64,000 bases of DNA, from NCBI RefSeq assembly GCF_900128455.1, contig NZ_LT635783.1, positions 2,134,919 to 2,198,918 on the forward strand, read 5' to 3'. This DNA is from Bacteroides mediterraneensis (GTDB lineage: Bacteria > Bacteroidota > Bacteroidia > Bacteroidales > Bacteroidaceae). Positions 8,722-18,274 of the stretch are shown here, piece by piece. The notes under the pieces are model-generated. The model searched no databases, had not been told where the DNA came from, and saw nothing but the letters and a program-made list of their open reading frames with translations. Positions within the stretch are counted from its first letter, which is position 1. Each line of letters begins with the position of its first letter. The translations under genes and the position numbers were made by a program.

Positions 8722-9669
8722 TTAGAGAAGTCCGTTGGCCGACAGGTAACGTTCTGCCTCAATGGCTGCCTTGCATCCGCTTCCGGCGGCTGTGATGGCC
8801 TGCCGATAATGCGGATCGGCTACGTCACCGGCAGCGAATACACCCGGAACGCCCGTGCAGGGAGTATTGCCTTCCGTCACGATGTAACCGGTTTCATCGG
8901 TGGTTACCCACGGCTTAAAGATGTCTGAATTAGGTTTGTGACCAATGGCCAGGAAGAATCCGTCGATGGCCACGTCGTAGCGTTCTTCGTCGGGTTCACC
9001 CATACGTTTCACTACGTGCATGCCTTCCACACCGTTCTCACCGAACAGGCCTACGGCATTGTGTTCAAACAATACAGTGATGTGTGGATGGTTCATTACG
9101 CGTTCCTGCATGATTTTGGAGGCACGGAGATAAGGTTTGCGCACCACGAGGTACACCTTGCTGGCCAGTCCGGCGAGGTAGACTGCTTCTTCGCAGGCTG
9201 TGTCGCCGCCGCCCACTACAGCCACGGTTTTCTTACGGTAGAAGAACCCGTCGCAGGTGGCGCATGCGCTTACCCCTATACCGGCGTATTTCTTCTCGTC
9301 TTCCAGCCCCAGGTATTTGGCTGTGGCACCGGTAGAAATGATGACGGTATCGGCGGTGATTTCTTTCTCATCGTCTACCACGAAAGTGTAGGGGGCCTTG
9401 CTCAGGTCGGCCTTTGTGACAATTCCGTTACGAATATCGGCTCCGAAGCGTTCCGCCTGCTTCTTCAGGTCGTCCATCAGCACGGGGCCGGTCACACCTT
9501 CCGGATAGCCGGGGAAATTCTCCACTTCAGTAGTGGTGGTCAGCTGTCCGCCGGGTTGGAGACCTTCATAAAGTACGGGAGAAAGATTGGCACGGCTGGT
9601 GTAGATGGCTGCCGTGTATCCTGCAGGTCCTGATCCGATGATCAGGCATTTTACATGTTCTGTTGCCAT
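8722..9669 (-). CDS. trxB: Thioredoxin-disulfide reductase
   Basis: 315 residues. Reduces thioredoxin with NADPH through FAD in the cytoplasm. Seen in order: FAD-binding GSGPAGY (12-18), the redox pair Cys136 and Cys139 in ACATCDGFF, the NADPH-binding GGGDTACEEA, and the C-terminal FAD motif GVFAAGDVAD. Length is typical. The start ATG 9669 is preceded by a -7 box at 9711-9718. Confidence 0.95.
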   Translation of the reverse strand: MATEHVKCLIIGSGPAGYTAAIYTSRANLSPVLYEGLQPGGQLTTTTEVENFPGYPEGVTGPVLMDDLKKQAERFGADIRNGIVTKADLSKAPYTFVVDDEKEITADTVIISTGATAKYLGLEDEKKYAGIGVSACATCDGFFYRKKTVAVVGGGDTACEEAVYLAGLASKVYLVVRKPYLRASKIMQERVMNHPHITVLFEHNAVGLFGENGVEGMHVVKRMGEPDEERYDVAIDGFFLAIGHKPNSDIFKPWVTTDETGYIVTEGNTPCTGVPGVFAAGDVADPHYRQAITAAGSGCKAAIEAERYLSANGLL

Positions 9670-9710
9670 AAATAATGAAATAAAATTATCTTAATCGAGT
9701 TATTGTTGAG

Positions 9711-9718
9711 CAAAAATA
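9711..9718 (-). promoter_or_regulatory. -7 promoter box for trxB (TATTTTTG on the minus strand)
   Basis: CAAAAATA on the plus strand reads TATTTTTG on the minus strand, matching TAnnTTTG, about 42 bp upstream of the trxB ATG. No clear -33 TTTG was found. Confidence 0.45.
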
Positions 9719-9813
9719 TATATTTTTTGGAATAATCCTTACAACCACTTATGGATTTTTCGAAAATATGCATCCTTTATTCATTCATATTTGTCCTTTG
9801 GATACGGGTTTTT

Positions 9814-9845
9814 ATTGCATAAATGAAAAATACGTGCTACCTTTG
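9814..9845 (+). promoter_or_regulatory. aspS promoter (-33 ATTG, 20-bp spacer, -7 TACCTTTG)
   Basis: TACCTTTG at 9838-9845 matches TAnnTTTG. ATTG at 9814-9817 lies at the expected 20-bp spacing. The predicted transcript start, near 9852, leaves a 5' leader of about 30 nt before ATG 9882. Confidence 0.6.
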
Positions 9846-9881
9846 CCTGTCAAAAAGATAAAAACTAACATTTAATAGGAT

Positions 9882-11645
9882 ATGTTTAGAAGTCATACTT
9901 GCGGTGAGTTGCGACTCGCCGACGCAGGCAAGAACGTGACACTGGCCGGATGGGTGCAGCGTACACGTAAAATGGGAGGAATGACATTTGTGGACCTCCG
10001 CGACCGTTATGGCATCACGCAGCTGGTGTTCAACACCGAGGTGAATGCCGAACTTTGTGAGCGTGCCAACCACCTGGGACGTGAATATGTGATTCAGGTA
10101 AAGGGAGCGGTGAGCGAACGCTCCAGCAAAAATGCCAACATCCCGACGGGAGAGATTGAAATCATCGTATCGGAACTGAATATTCTGAACACGGCACAGA
10201 CACCGCCTTTCACCATTGAAGACAATACGGACGGAGGAGATGACCTTCGTATGAAATACCGTTACCTGGACTTGCGCCGTACAGCCGTACGCAAGAACCT
10301 GGAACTCCGTCACCGCATGACGATGGAAGTGCGTCGCTATCTGGACAGCAAAGGCTTCCTGGAAGTGGAAACTCCGATGCTGATCGGTTCTACTCCGGAA
10401 GGTGCGCGCGACTTCGTAGTGCCTTCTCGTATGAACCCGGGACAGTTCTACGCCCTGCCTCAGTCTCCGCAGACTCTGAAGCAGTTGCTGATGGTTTCCG
10501 GTTTCGACCGTTATTTCCAGATTGTGAAGTGTTTCCGCGACGAGGACCTTCGTGCTGACCGTCAGCCGGAATTCACTCAAATTGACTGCGAAATGAGTTT
10601 CGTGGAACAGGAAGACATTATCAATATGTTTGAAGGCATGGCCAAGCACCTGTTCAAGGAACTGCGTGGCGTGGAACTGACCGAACCGTTCCAGCGGATG
10701 CCGTGGGCAGATGCCATGAAGTACTACGGAAGCGACAAACCGGATTTGCGTTTCGGCATGAAGTTCGTGGAACTGATGGACGTGCTGAAAGGTTACGGTT
10801 TCTCTGTATTCGACAATGCAGCCTACATCGGCGGTATTTGCGCAGAAGGAGCCGCTCACTATACCCGCAAGCAGCTGGATCACCTGACTGAATTTGTGAA
10901 ACGTCCGCAGATTGGTGCCAAAGGTATGGTATATGCCCGCATCGAAGCCGACGGTACAGTGAAGTCAAGCGTCGACAAGTTCTACAGCCAGGAAGTACTG
11001 CAGAAGATGAAAGAAGCCTTCGGTGCCAAACCGGGTGACCTGATTCTGATTCTGAGTGGCGACGATGCCATGAAGACCCGCAAGCAGCTTTCTGAACTGC
11101 GTCTGGAGATGGGTAACCAGCTGGGGCTGCGCGACAAGAACAAATTCGCTTGCCTGTGGGTGGTGGATTTCCCGATGTTCGAATGGAGCGAGGAAGAAGG
11201 CCGTCTGATGGCCATGCACCATCCGTTCACTCATCCGAAAGACGAGGATATTCCTTTGCTGGATACTGATCCGGCAGCCGTTCGTGCCGATGCCTACGAC
11301 ATGGTAGTCAACGGTGTGGAAGTGGGTGGAGGTTCTATCCGTATCCACGACTCTGCACTGCAGGCCAAGATGTTCGAAATCCTCGGCTTTACCCCGGAAA
11401 AGGCACAGGAACAGTTCGGCTTCCTGATGAATGCCTTCAAGTTCGGTGCACCCCCTCACGGAGGTCTGGCTTACGGACTCGACCGCTGGGTATCTCTGTT
11501 TGCCGGCTTGGATTCTATCCGCGACTGCATCGCCTTCCCGAAGAACAACTCCGGACGTGACGTGATGCTGGATGCACCTGGATTCCTCGACCAGAAACAG
11601 CTGGATGAACTGCATCTGAAAGTAGATCTTGACGAAAACAAATAA
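9882..11645 (+). CDS. aspS: Aspartate-tRNA ligase
   Basis: 587 residues, the usual bacterial AspRS size. Charges tRNA-Asp with aspartate. The N-terminal OB fold ([31 protein letters not shown]) reads the anticodon. The class II core has motif 2 ([18 protein letters not shown]), and motif 3 lies in [11 protein letters not shown] near the C terminus. Between them is the bacterial GAD insertion. The start ATG 9882 fits the promoter at 9814-9845. gtrA follows 40 bp downstream without a terminator in the gap. Confidence 0.96.
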   Translation: MFRSHTCGELRLADAGKNVTLAGWVQRTRKMGGMTFVDLRDRYGITQLVFNTEVNAELCERANHLGREYVIQVKGAVSERSSKNANIPTGEIEIIVSELNILNTAQTPPFTIEDNTDGGDDLRMKYRYLDLRRTAVRKNLELRHRMTMEVRRYLDSKGFLEVETPMLIGSTPEGARDFVVPSRMNPGQFYALPQSPQTLKQLLMVSGFDRYFQIVKCFRDEDLRADRQPEFTQIDCEMSFVEQEDIINMFEGMAKHLFKELRGVELTEPFQRMPWADAMKYYGSDKPDLRFGMKFVELMDVLKGYGFSVFDNAAYIGGICAEGAAHYTRKQLDHLTEFVKRPQIGAKGMVYARIEADGTVKSSVDKFYSQEVLQKMKEAFGAKPGDLILILSGDDAMKTRKQLSELRLEMGNQLGLRDKNKFACLWVVDFPMFEWSEEEGRLMAMHHPFTHPKDEDIPLLDTDPAAVRADAYDMVVNGVEVGGGSIRIHDSALQAKMFEILGFTPEKAQEQFGFLMNAFKFGAPPHGGLAYGLDRWVSLFAGLDSIRDCIAFPKNNSGRDVMLDAPGFLDQKQLDELHLKVDLDENK

Positions 11646-11685
11646 AAGACACGTTTCAAACGGAAAAACAAGAGAAAGGAACTGA

Positions 11686-12075
11686 ATGAAGGAATCTGTA
11701 CGGGTGATACGCTTTGCCATAGTAGGTACGCTCAATGCCTTGATTGCAGCGGTGGTGGTCTGGCTATTGATGCACATCGAGGGCGAAAGCTACATTATCG
11801 CAAATATATGTGCGTACATCGTGGCGCAGATTCACAACTTCATTTGGTGCAAATATTGGATTTTCCCGCTTGAAACAGATGACAAAAAAAATAGCATCTG
11901 GCATCAGATGCTATTTTTTATTGGTGCTTTCGCACTGGCCTACAGTGCACAATTCCTTTTCCTGCTGATGCTCGTGGAGCTTCTTCACTGCAACGAGTAT
12001 CTGGCACAATTCCTCGGACTCTTCGTCTATGGCGCCGTCAATTTCATCTGCAACCGCCGCCTGACGTTCCGTTAA
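11686..12075 (+). CDS. GtrA-family membrane protein
   Basis: 129 residues with four predicted transmembrane helices (about 7-27, 34-54, 73-95, 103-120), the GtrA/DPMS fold. Family members are linked to flipping or transferring polyprenyl-linked sugars to the cell surface. The opening (VRVIRFAIVGTLNALI) and the ending (FVYGAVNFICNRRLTFR) are characteristic. A strong terminator-like hairpin lies inside its coding sequence at 11886-11919. Its stop codon shares the TTAA at 12072-12075 with the stop of the convergent ACT gene. Confidence 0.88.
   Translation: MKESVRVIRFAIVGTLNALIAAVVVWLLMHIEGESYIIANICAYIVAQIHNFIWCKYWIFPLETDDKKNSIWHQMLFFIGAFALAYSAQFLFLLMLVELLHCNEYLAQFLGLFVYGAVNFICNRRLTFR
11886..11919. 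terminator. Terminator-like perfect hairpin inside the gtrA coding sequence
   Basis: Arms AAAAAATAGCATCTG (11886-11900) and CAGATGCTATTTTTT (11905-11919) are perfect 15-bp complements around a GCAT loop. Run-off Ts follow on both strands: T6 on plus, T8 on minus. It could end the paaK-ACT transcript coming from the right and also aspS read-through from the left. In protein it covers the loop between helices 2 and 3 of the GtrA protein. Confidence 0.7.
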
Positions 12076-12500
12076 CCCATCTCTATCAAGTTTCTTTCTT
12101 CAATGTAACGCAACCCGCGCTCCAGAATGACTTCACGCGTCTTCTCCGGATTGTCGGTGCGGAACACCAAAATACCTTTTCCGCCCAACAGGAAGGAATA
12201 GAGGTAGGAAATGCCTATGCCCGTCTCACTGAAGCTGCGGATGGCGTCGGCTGCCCGCCCCGGCTCGTTGTCCAGACTGATGGCAAACACCTCGGACACG
12301 TTGGCCGAGATGCCGGCATCCTTCAACACGTGGAAGGCCCGGAGGGGTTCGGAACAGATGATGCGGTAGATGCCGTATTCCACGGTATCGGAAATGGTGG
12401 AAGCAATCAACTGAATGTGGGCTTCCTTCAACAGTTCGAGCACCTGCAACAGGGTGCCCGACTTGTTCTCTACAAAAACAGACAACTGGTGTATGGTCAT
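12072..12500 (-). CDS. ACT-domain protein (amino-acid binding)
   Basis: 142 residues made of two ACT-like repeats: residues 1-70 (MTIHQLSVFVENKSGTLLQVLELLKEAHIQL) and 71-142 (VFAISLDNEPGRAADAIRSFSETGIGISYLY). ACT domains bind amino acids and usually act as regulatory modules. Stand-alone double-ACT proteins next to phenylacetate-CoA ligase are common in Bacteroidales; a shared role in aromatic or branched acid activation is inferred only from this pairing. The ligase gene ends 12 bp upstream on the same strand. The likely terminator for the pair lies 150 bp downstream, inside gtrA. Confidence 0.82.
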   Translation of the reverse strand: MTIHQLSVFVENKSGTLLQVLELLKEAHIQLIASTISDTVEYGIYRIICSEPLRAFHVLKDAGISANVSEVFAISLDNEPGRAADAIRSFSETGIGISYLYSFLLGGKGILVFRTDNPEKTREVILERGLRYIEERNLIEMG

Positions 12501-12512
12501 ATCTTTTTCTTT

Positions 12513-13826
12513 TTAAATCAATGTCTTTCGTAAATCTTTCACGCGCACAGCCTTGCCTTCCTGTACGGGCAGGCTTCCCTTGGGCACGAGCTTGACGCGC
12601 GGAGTAATCAGAATCTCGTCCTTCAGCTGGCGGGTGATTTCCTTGGTCAGGTTCTGGAGGAAGCCGTAATCGTCGGTAAAGTCATTCAATTCCACTTCCA
12701 CCGTCATTTCGTCGTTGGCATCGAGGTTGGTCAGGGTGATGAGGTACTCGTTGCCCAGCTCCTTGAACTGCAACAGGATGTTTTCAATCTGGATGGGGAA
12801 GATGTTTACACCCTTGAGAATCATCATGTCGTCGCTGCGTCCCTTCATCCGGTCGAGCCGCTTGTGATAACGTCCGCAAGGACAGTCACCCGGCAAGATA
12901 CGGGTCAGGTCGCGCGTACGGTAGCGGAGCAACGGCATCGCCTCCCGGTTGATGGTGGTCAGCACCAGTTCGCCCACTTCACCTTCGGGCACCGGTTCCA
13001 ATGTCACGGGGTCTACAATCTCCACAATGTAATAGTCCTCCCAGATGTGGAGTCCGTTCTGCTCCGGACATTCGAAGGCCACGCCCGGACCACACATCTC
13101 CGACATGCCGAAAGAATTGTAAGCCTTGACGCCCAACATGTTCTCTATGCGCCGGCGCTGCTCGTCGGAATGAGGTTCCGCCCCGATAATCAAGGTCTTG
13201 AGGTGCGTATCCCGCCGCGGGTCGATGTGCATCTCCTGCATCACCTCATACAGGCGTCCGGCATAGCTCGGAATGGCATGCAGGGCCGTGGTACCGAAGT
13301 CGGTGATGAACTTAATCTGGCGTTTGGTATTGCCGGCCGCCGCAGGAACGGTCAGCATGCCCAGGCGTTCGGCCCCATACTGGAATCCCAGTCCCCCGGT
13401 AAACATGCCGTAGCCCGAAGAGTTCTGGAAAATATCGCCCTTGCGGAGTCCCACCATATACAGGCAGCGGGCCACGGCATTGGCCCATTCCTCCAAATCG
13501 TGCTGTGTGTGCAGGATGACGGTCGGAGTGCCGGTAGTGCCACTGGACGAATGCAGGCGTACCACTTCCTCCAACGGCACGGCAGAGAGTCCGAAAGGAT
13601 AATGGTCGCGCAAATCCTGTTTGGTGGTGAAGGGAATGCGCTGCAAATCCTCCAACGACTGTATATCTTCTGGTTTGATTCCGCATTGCTGAAAGCGTTC
13701 CTTATAAAAAGGAGAATGCATGCAACGGTTGATAGTTGCTTTCAACCGCTGCAACTGAAGTTTCTCGATGTCCGGTCTCGACATCGTTTCCACTTCAGGA
13801 TGCAAGTACATTTGTGTGTTTCTCAT
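12513..13826 (-). CDS. paaK: Phenylacetate-CoA ligase (adenylate-forming enzyme)
   Basis: 437 residues, typical PaaK length. Activates phenylacetate or a related aryl acid to its CoA thioester through an acyl-adenylate. The AMP-binding P-loop is SSSGTTGTPT (about 93-102). FGMSEMCGPG is the adenylate core motif and YRTRDLTRI is the hinge region. The C-terminal PaaK-specific lid carries GRSDDMMILKGVNIFP. Bacteroides use such enzymes with ferredoxin-dependent oxidoreductases for aryl-acid metabolism, but none is encoded here, so the in vivo substrate is open. A promoter box lies at 13850-13857. Confidence 0.9.
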   Translation of the reverse strand: MRNTQMYLHPEVETMSRPDIEKLQLQRLKATINRCMHSPFYKERFQQCGIKPEDIQSLEDLQRIPFTTKQDLRDHYPFGLSAVPLEEVVRLHSSSGTTGTPTVILHTQHDLEEWANAVARCLYMVGLRKGDIFQNSSGYGMFTGGLGFQYGAERLGMLTVPAAAGNTKRQIKFITDFGTTALHAIPSYAGRLYEVMQEMHIDPRRDTHLKTLIIGAEPHSDEQRRRIENMLGVKAYNSFGMSEMCGPGVAFECPEQNGLHIWEDYYIVEIVDPVTLEPVPEGEVGELVLTTINREAMPLLRYRTRDLTRILPGDCPCGRYHKRLDRMKGRSDDMMILKGVNIFPIQIENILLQFKELGNEYLITLTNLDANDEMTVEVELNDFTDDYGFLQNLTKEITRQLKDEILITPRVKLVPKGSLPVQEGKAVRVKDLRKTLI

Positions 13827-13849
13827 GTTATTTTCTGTTATTTGGCCTA

Positions 13850-13857
13850 CAAATATA
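13850..13857 (-). promoter_or_regulatory. -7 promoter box for paaK-ACT (TATATTTG on the minus strand)
   Basis: CAAATATA on the plus strand reads TATATTTG on minus, 24 bp upstream of the paaK ATG. CAAA at 13876-13879 could be the -33 TTTG, at an 18-bp spacing. Confidence 0.55.
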
Positions 13858-14002
13858 GAAATAATAAACTAAAACCAAACAGAAACTTTCATTTTTATTG
13901 TGCAAAAGTAGAAATGCTTTAAATTTGACAGAGGGAAACAGTCGGTTCCATGCTTCCGGCGGCTCTTTTCTGAAGACAACCGACTTCCAGCCGATATATA
14001 AG

Positions 14003-14052
14003 AAAAGAGCCGTTGCCTCCCTCACGGACGAAGAAATGCAACGGCCCTTTTT
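14003..14052 (-). terminator. Terminator downstream of gcvP
   Basis: GCCGTTGC (14009-14016) pairs with GCAACGGC (14038-14045). The A-rich flank on the left becomes a T-run on the minus strand (CTCTTTTCTT). It lies 47 bp after the gcvP stop, in an otherwise empty 272-bp gap. Confidence 0.6.
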
Positions 14053-14098
14053 ATTTCGTACAGAAGCGACCCGGAAAACGGAACCGCCTCACAGTGAT

Positions 14099-16948
14099 TT
14101 ACTCAAAACTCCCGTAGCGCGTAGGCAGCAGCTTCCGGTCGCCCAACGTGTTGTCGATGCGGGCCACATTAATCCAGAACTTATTGTCGCGCACACTCTG
14201 AATAGGATAAGCCGCCTTCTCCCGGCTGTAGGAATGCGTCCAGTTGTCGCCCACAATCTCGTACTCCGGATGCGGCGAGTTCACCAGTACGTTGTCTTCC
14301 TTGTCGGCCTTTCCGCTTTCAATCTCGGCAATCTCTTCCCGGATGTGTACCATGACCTCAATGAAATTATCCAGTTCAGCCTTGCTTTCACTTTCGGTCG
14401 GCTCAATCATCAGCGTGCCGTGTACCGGGAAGGAGAGGGTAGGCGCATGGTAACCGTAGTCCATCAGACGCTTGGAGATATCATTTTCCGAGATACCGCT
14501 TTCCTCGTGCAGCTTACGGCACTCCAGAATCATTTCGTGTCCCACGAAACCGTTCTTGCCGCGGTACACCACTCCATACGCATCCTTCAGGCAGGCAGCC
14601 AGATAGTTCGCGTTGAGAATGGCCACCTGCGTGGCTTTCTTCAGGCCCTCGGCCCCCATCATGCAGATGTACCCATAAGTGATAGGCAGGATACCCGCAC
14701 TTCCGTAAGGTGCCGCCGACACTTCATTCGTCGGGTTACCCAGACTGACATGTCCCGGAAGGAAAGGCACCAAGTGTTCGGACACACAAATCGGCCCCAC
14801 ACCCGGACCGCCACCTCCGTGCGGGCTGGCAAAGGTCTTGTGCAAGTTCAGGTGACACAAATCGGCCCCGATGGTACCCGGATTCGTCAGGCCCACCTGT
14901 CCGTTCATGTTCGCGCCATCCATGTACACCTGTGCGCCGCACGCATGGATAATCCGGCATATCTCCTTGATTTCCTCTTCAAAAATACCGTGGGTAGACG
15001 GATACGTAATCATCAGCGCAGCCAGTTCGTCCTTGTGTGCTTCCGCCTTCTCCCGCAAGTCGTTCAGGTCGACGTTTCCGTGCTCGTCGCACGCGCAAGT
15101 CAGCGGCTCATAACCCGCCTGTACGGCAGAAGCCGGATTGGTGCCGTGGGCCGATGCCGGAATCAAGACCAGATGACGGTGTCCCTGTCCGATGCTTTCC
15201 AGATAGCTCCGGATGACACGCAATCCCGTATATTCACCCGCAGCTCCGGAATTCGGCTGGAGAGACACACCCGCAAAACCCGTGATGGTCTTCAGCTGTT
15301 CGCACAGGTTCTGAATCAACGTCTGATAGCCTGCTGCCTGGTCTTCCGGCACCAGCGGGTGCATGTTCATCCAAGCCGCATTGCTCAGCGGTAACATTTC
15401 GGCCGCCGCATTCAGCTTCATGGTACAGGAGCCTAGTGAAATCATGGAATGTGCCAACGAAATATCCTTGCGCTCCAGGCGCTTGATGTAACGCATCATC
15501 TCCGTTTCCGTGTGGTATTTATGGAACACCTCATGGGTGAGGTACGCACTCTTGCGCTGGAAGACTTCCGGCAGGGGAGCCGTTGCCGGAATCGGTTTGG
15601 CTTCATGCATCGGTTCTTCGGCTGCCACGGCAAAGAGGTTGACAAGCCGTTTGGCATCGGACGCGGTCGTCGTCTCGTCCACACTGATACCTACGTCTCC
15701 ATTGCCGAAATAGCGCAGGTTGATTTCTTTTCCCAAAGCGATGGTACGTACTTCCTGCAGCGTCACATGGTCGGGCAACTGGATTCTCAGGGTATCGAAG
15801 AACGTGTCGTGACGCAGCTTGTAGCCCAGACATACCAGCTGTTCGGCCAGCCAGACCGCCACGGCGTGCACCTGCTCCGCAATCTCCCGGATACCCTCCG
15901 GTCCGTGGTACACGGCGTAGAATCCCGACATCGTGGCCAGCAAAGCCTGTGCCGTACAAATGTTGGAAGTGGCTTTTTCCCGTTTGATGTGCTGTTCGCG
16001 GGTCTGCAAGGCCATACGGTAGCACAGACGGCCGTACTTGTCCTTCGACAAGCCGATGATGCGTCCCGGCATGTTACGCTTGTACTCATCCCGTGTGGCG
16101 AAGTACGCTGCCGAAGGACCTCCGTAGAACATCGGCGTACCCAGACGCTGGGCGCTTCCGAACACGATGTCAGCTCCCCATTCTCCGGGCGGCACCAAGA
16201 TGGCCAGCGAGAGGATATCGGCAGCCACGGCCACCTTGCATCCGGCGGCATGCGCCTGTTCCGTAAAGGCCCGGTAGTCTTCAATGCTGCCGCTGTTGTT
16301 CGGATACTGCACGATGCAGCCGAACATATCGGGTGTGAAGGCCAGTTTTTTATAACTGCCCACCTTGACCGTGATGCCCTGCGGAAGGGCACGGGTACGG
16401 ATTACCGCCAGATCTTGCGGGAAGATTTCCTCGTCGACGAACAGCACGTTGGCCTGGGCCTTCTGCTGGGCACGGCTTCTGAGTCCGTGCATCATCGTAG
16501 CCGCTTCCGCCGCCGCGGTCGCCTCATCCAGCAAGGAACAGTTGGCCAGCGGCATGGCCGTCAGGTCACTGATTACCGTCTGGAAATTCAGCAGGGCCTC
16601 CAGACGTCCCTGGGAGATTTCAGCCTGATAGGGCGTGTAGGAAGTGTACCACACCGGATTCTCGAACACGTTGCGCTGGATGACCGCCGGAGTCACGGTG
16701 TCATACCACCCGCATCCGATGTACGTCTTATATAATTTGTTCTGGGCGGCCAGTTGGCCGATGTGCGTGGCAAATTCACGTTCCGTCATGGCAGGAGCCA
16801 GTTTCAGCGGTTCCTTCAACCGGATATTGGCCGGAATGGTCTTGTCAATCAGTTCATCCAGGCTTTTGACCCCAATTTTTTCCAGCATCAGGGGAAGTTC
16901 TTTTTCCCCGATGCCGATGTGTCGGTTTGCGAATGTCGTTGTTTTCAT
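14099..16948 (-). CDS. gcvP: Glycine dehydrogenase (decarboxylating), P protein
   Basis: 949 residues, the single-chain form of the glycine cleavage P protein. It decarboxylates glycine with pyridoxal phosphate and passes the aminomethyl group to the lipoyl H protein. The N-terminal half (ANRHIGIGEKELPLML) and C-terminal half are both present and uninterrupted. The PLP lysine is in NLHKTFASPHGGGGPG, and YPSTHGIFE and GANMNGQVG are diagnostic. No gcvH or gcvT is adjacent. The lipoyl-transfer gene lipB is 2.2 kb away, on the other strand, and may be unrelated. Confidence 0.95.
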   Translation of the reverse strand: MKTTTFANRHIGIGEKELPLMLEKIGVKSLDELIDKTIPANIRLKEPLKLAPAMTEREFATHIGQLAAQNKLYKTYIGCGWYDTVTPAVIQRNVFENPVWYTSYTPYQAEISQGRLEALLNFQTVISDLTAMPLANCSLLDEATAAAEAATMMHGLRSRAQQKAQANVLFVDEEIFPQDLAVIRTRALPQGITVKVGSYKKLAFTPDMFGCIVQYPNNSGSIEDYRAFTEQAHAAGCKVAVAADILSLAILVPPGEWGADIVFGSAQRLGTPMFYGGPSAAYFATRDEYKRNMPGRIIGLSKDKYGRLCYRMALQTREQHIKREKATSNICTAQALLATMSGFYAVYHGPEGIREIAEQVHAVAVWLAEQLVCLGYKLRHDTFFDTLRIQLPDHVTLQEVRTIALGKEINLRYFGNGDVGISVDETTTASDAKRLVNLFAVAAEEPMHEAKPIPATAPLPEVFQRKSAYLTHEVFHKYHTETEMMRYIKRLERKDISLAHSMISLGSCTMKLNAAAEMLPLSNAAWMNMHPLVPEDQAAGYQTLIQNLCEQLKTITGFAGVSLQPNSGAAGEYTGLRVIRSYLESIGQGHRHLVLIPASAHGTNPASAVQAGYEPLTCACDEHGNVDLNDLREKAEAHKDELAALMITYPSTHGIFEEEIKEICRIIHACGAQVYMDGANMNGQVGLTNPGTIGADLCHLNLHKTFASPHGGGGPGVGPICVSEHLVPFLPGHVSLGNPTNEVSAAPYGSAGILPITYGYICMMGAEGLKKATQVAILNANYLAACLKDAYGVVYRGKNGFVGHEMILECRKLHEESGISENDISKRLMDYGYHAPTLSFPVHGTLMIEPTESESKAELDNFIEVMVHIREEIAEIESGKADKEDNVLVNSPHPEYEIVGDNWTHSYSREKAAYPIQSVRDNKFWINVARIDNTLGDRKLLPTRYGSFE

Positions 16949-16991
16949 GATTTATACTAAGATTTATGGTTTCAGGTAAAAAAGCGGTTTT

Positions 16992-17636
16992 TCAACGGAA
17001 GAAAGGATTGTTCATCTTCTCATAGCCGATGGTCGTGGAGTTTCCATGTCCCGGATAGACCACTGTTTCATCGGGAAGCACCAGCAACCGCGACATGACA
17101 CTGTCGCGCAGCTGTTCGAAGTTGCCCCCTTCCAGGTCGGCCCGTCCGATGCTGCCCCGGAACAAGACATCACCGCTGAACATGCAGTGTTGCGCCTCGC
17201 AATAGAACACCAGCCCGCCCGGCGAATGACCCGGCACGGCAATCACCTTCAGCTCCTGGTTGCCCACCGGCACGACATCCCCGTCGTGGAGGGCGTTGCC
17301 CATGGCAGGCGCTTCCTCGTTCAACGGGAAGCCGAACATCCGGCAATACTCTCCGATGCGCGGCAGGAGAAACGCATCCTGCTCGCTGGCTTCCGTACGC
17401 AGCCCGAACTCCCGGAGCATGAACGCATTGCCGAACACATGGTCCAGGTGCAGGTGCGTGTTCAGCAGATGGCACACCGTCAGCCGGTTGTCTGCAATGA
17501 ACTTCTTCAACGCCTGCTGTTCTTCCTTGTAATAGCATCCGGCATCAATGACGGCTGCCTGCAATGTCTCCTCGTCCCACACCACGTAGCAGTTGACCGG
17601 AAACATATTGAATTCAAATGATTTTATTTTCAGCAT
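16992..17636 (-). CDS. MBL-fold metallo-hydrolase (glyoxalase II-like)
   Basis: 214 residues of metallo-beta-lactamase fold. The metal motif HxHxDH is seen in NTHLHLDHVFGN, then VPGHSPGG, SGDVLFRGSIGR and a final VVYPGHGNST. This pattern fits the YcbL or hydroxyacylglutathione-hydrolase-like branch with a two-metal centre. Bacteroides generally lack glutathione, so the natural thioester is unclear. It lies 5 bp downstream of rsmG and 43 bp upstream of gcvP, all leftward, so a shared transcript is likely. Confidence 0.85.
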   Translation of the reverse strand: MLKIKSFEFNMFPVNCYVVWDEETLQAAVIDAGCYYKEEQQALKKFIADNRLTVCHLLNTHLHLDHVFGNAFMLREFGLRTEASEQDAFLLPRIGEYCRMFGFPLNEEAPAMGNALHDGDVVPVGNQELKVIAVPGHSPGGLVFYCEAQHCMFSGDVLFRGSIGRADLEGGNFEQLRDSVMSRLLVLPDETVVYPGHGNSTTIGYEKMNNPFFR

Positions 17637-17641
17637 ACGAT

Positions 17642-18268
17642 TTATCCGTTAATGGTTACATATACCACTTTCTTGGTCTCGAAAAATTCTTCCTCAAAAT
17701 AGTCCTTCAAGTCATAAATGAGCGTCTGGTGCTTCACCGGCATGACCTCTCTGTCCAATTCTCCGCCCTTCAGGCAAATCAGTCCGTTGGGGAGGGCATT
17801 GTGCTGTTCCTTCCGGATATTCTTCCGGATAATCTTCAGCAGGTCGGTGAGCGGCATCACCGCCCGGCTCACCACAAAGTCGAACTGCTGTTTCTCTTCT
17901 TCGGCGCGGCAGTGGCGGGTCGTCACGTTCTTCAGTCCGATGGCCTGCGCGATTTCCGTGGCCACCTTCACCTTCTTGCCGATGCTGTCCACCAGATGGA
18001 AATGCGTATCGGGAAACAGGATAGCCAGCGGAATGCCGGGAAAACCTCCGCCCGTGCCCAGGTCCATGACTTCGGTCGCCGAACGGAAATGGATGATTTT
18101 CGCGATGCCCAGCGAATGTAGCACATGATGCTCATACAGATTGGTGATGTCCTTGCGTGAAATCACGTTGATTTTGCTGTTCCAGTCGGTGTACAAGTCA
18201 TACAACGCCGCAAACTGCTGTTTCTGCGTCTCGGTCAGGTCGGGAAAATATTTCAAAATGATATCCAT
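17642..18268 (-). CDS. rsmG: 16S rRNA (guanine-527-N7)-methyltransferase
   Basis: 208 residues, standard RsmG size. Methylates N7 of G527 in 16S rRNA using S-adenosylmethionine. Motif I is VMDLGTGGGFPGIPLAI, followed by HLVDSIGKKVKV as the acidic ribose-binding loop and VVSRAVMPL as motif IV. It is 6 bp downstream of the DUF3298 lipoprotein gene and 5 bp upstream of the metallo-hydrolase, indicating a leftward operon. Confidence 0.95.
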   Translation of the reverse strand: MDIILKYFPDLTETQKQQFAALYDLYTDWNSKINVISRKDITNLYEHHVLHSLGIAKIIHFRSATEVMDLGTGGGFPGIPLAILFPDTHFHLVDSIGKKVKVATEIAQAIGLKNVTTRHCRAEEEKQQFDFVVSRAVMPLTDLLKIIRKNIRKEQHNALPNGLICLKGGELDREVMPVKHQTLIYDLKDYFEEEFFETKKVVYVTING

Positions 18269-18274
18269 GTACGA

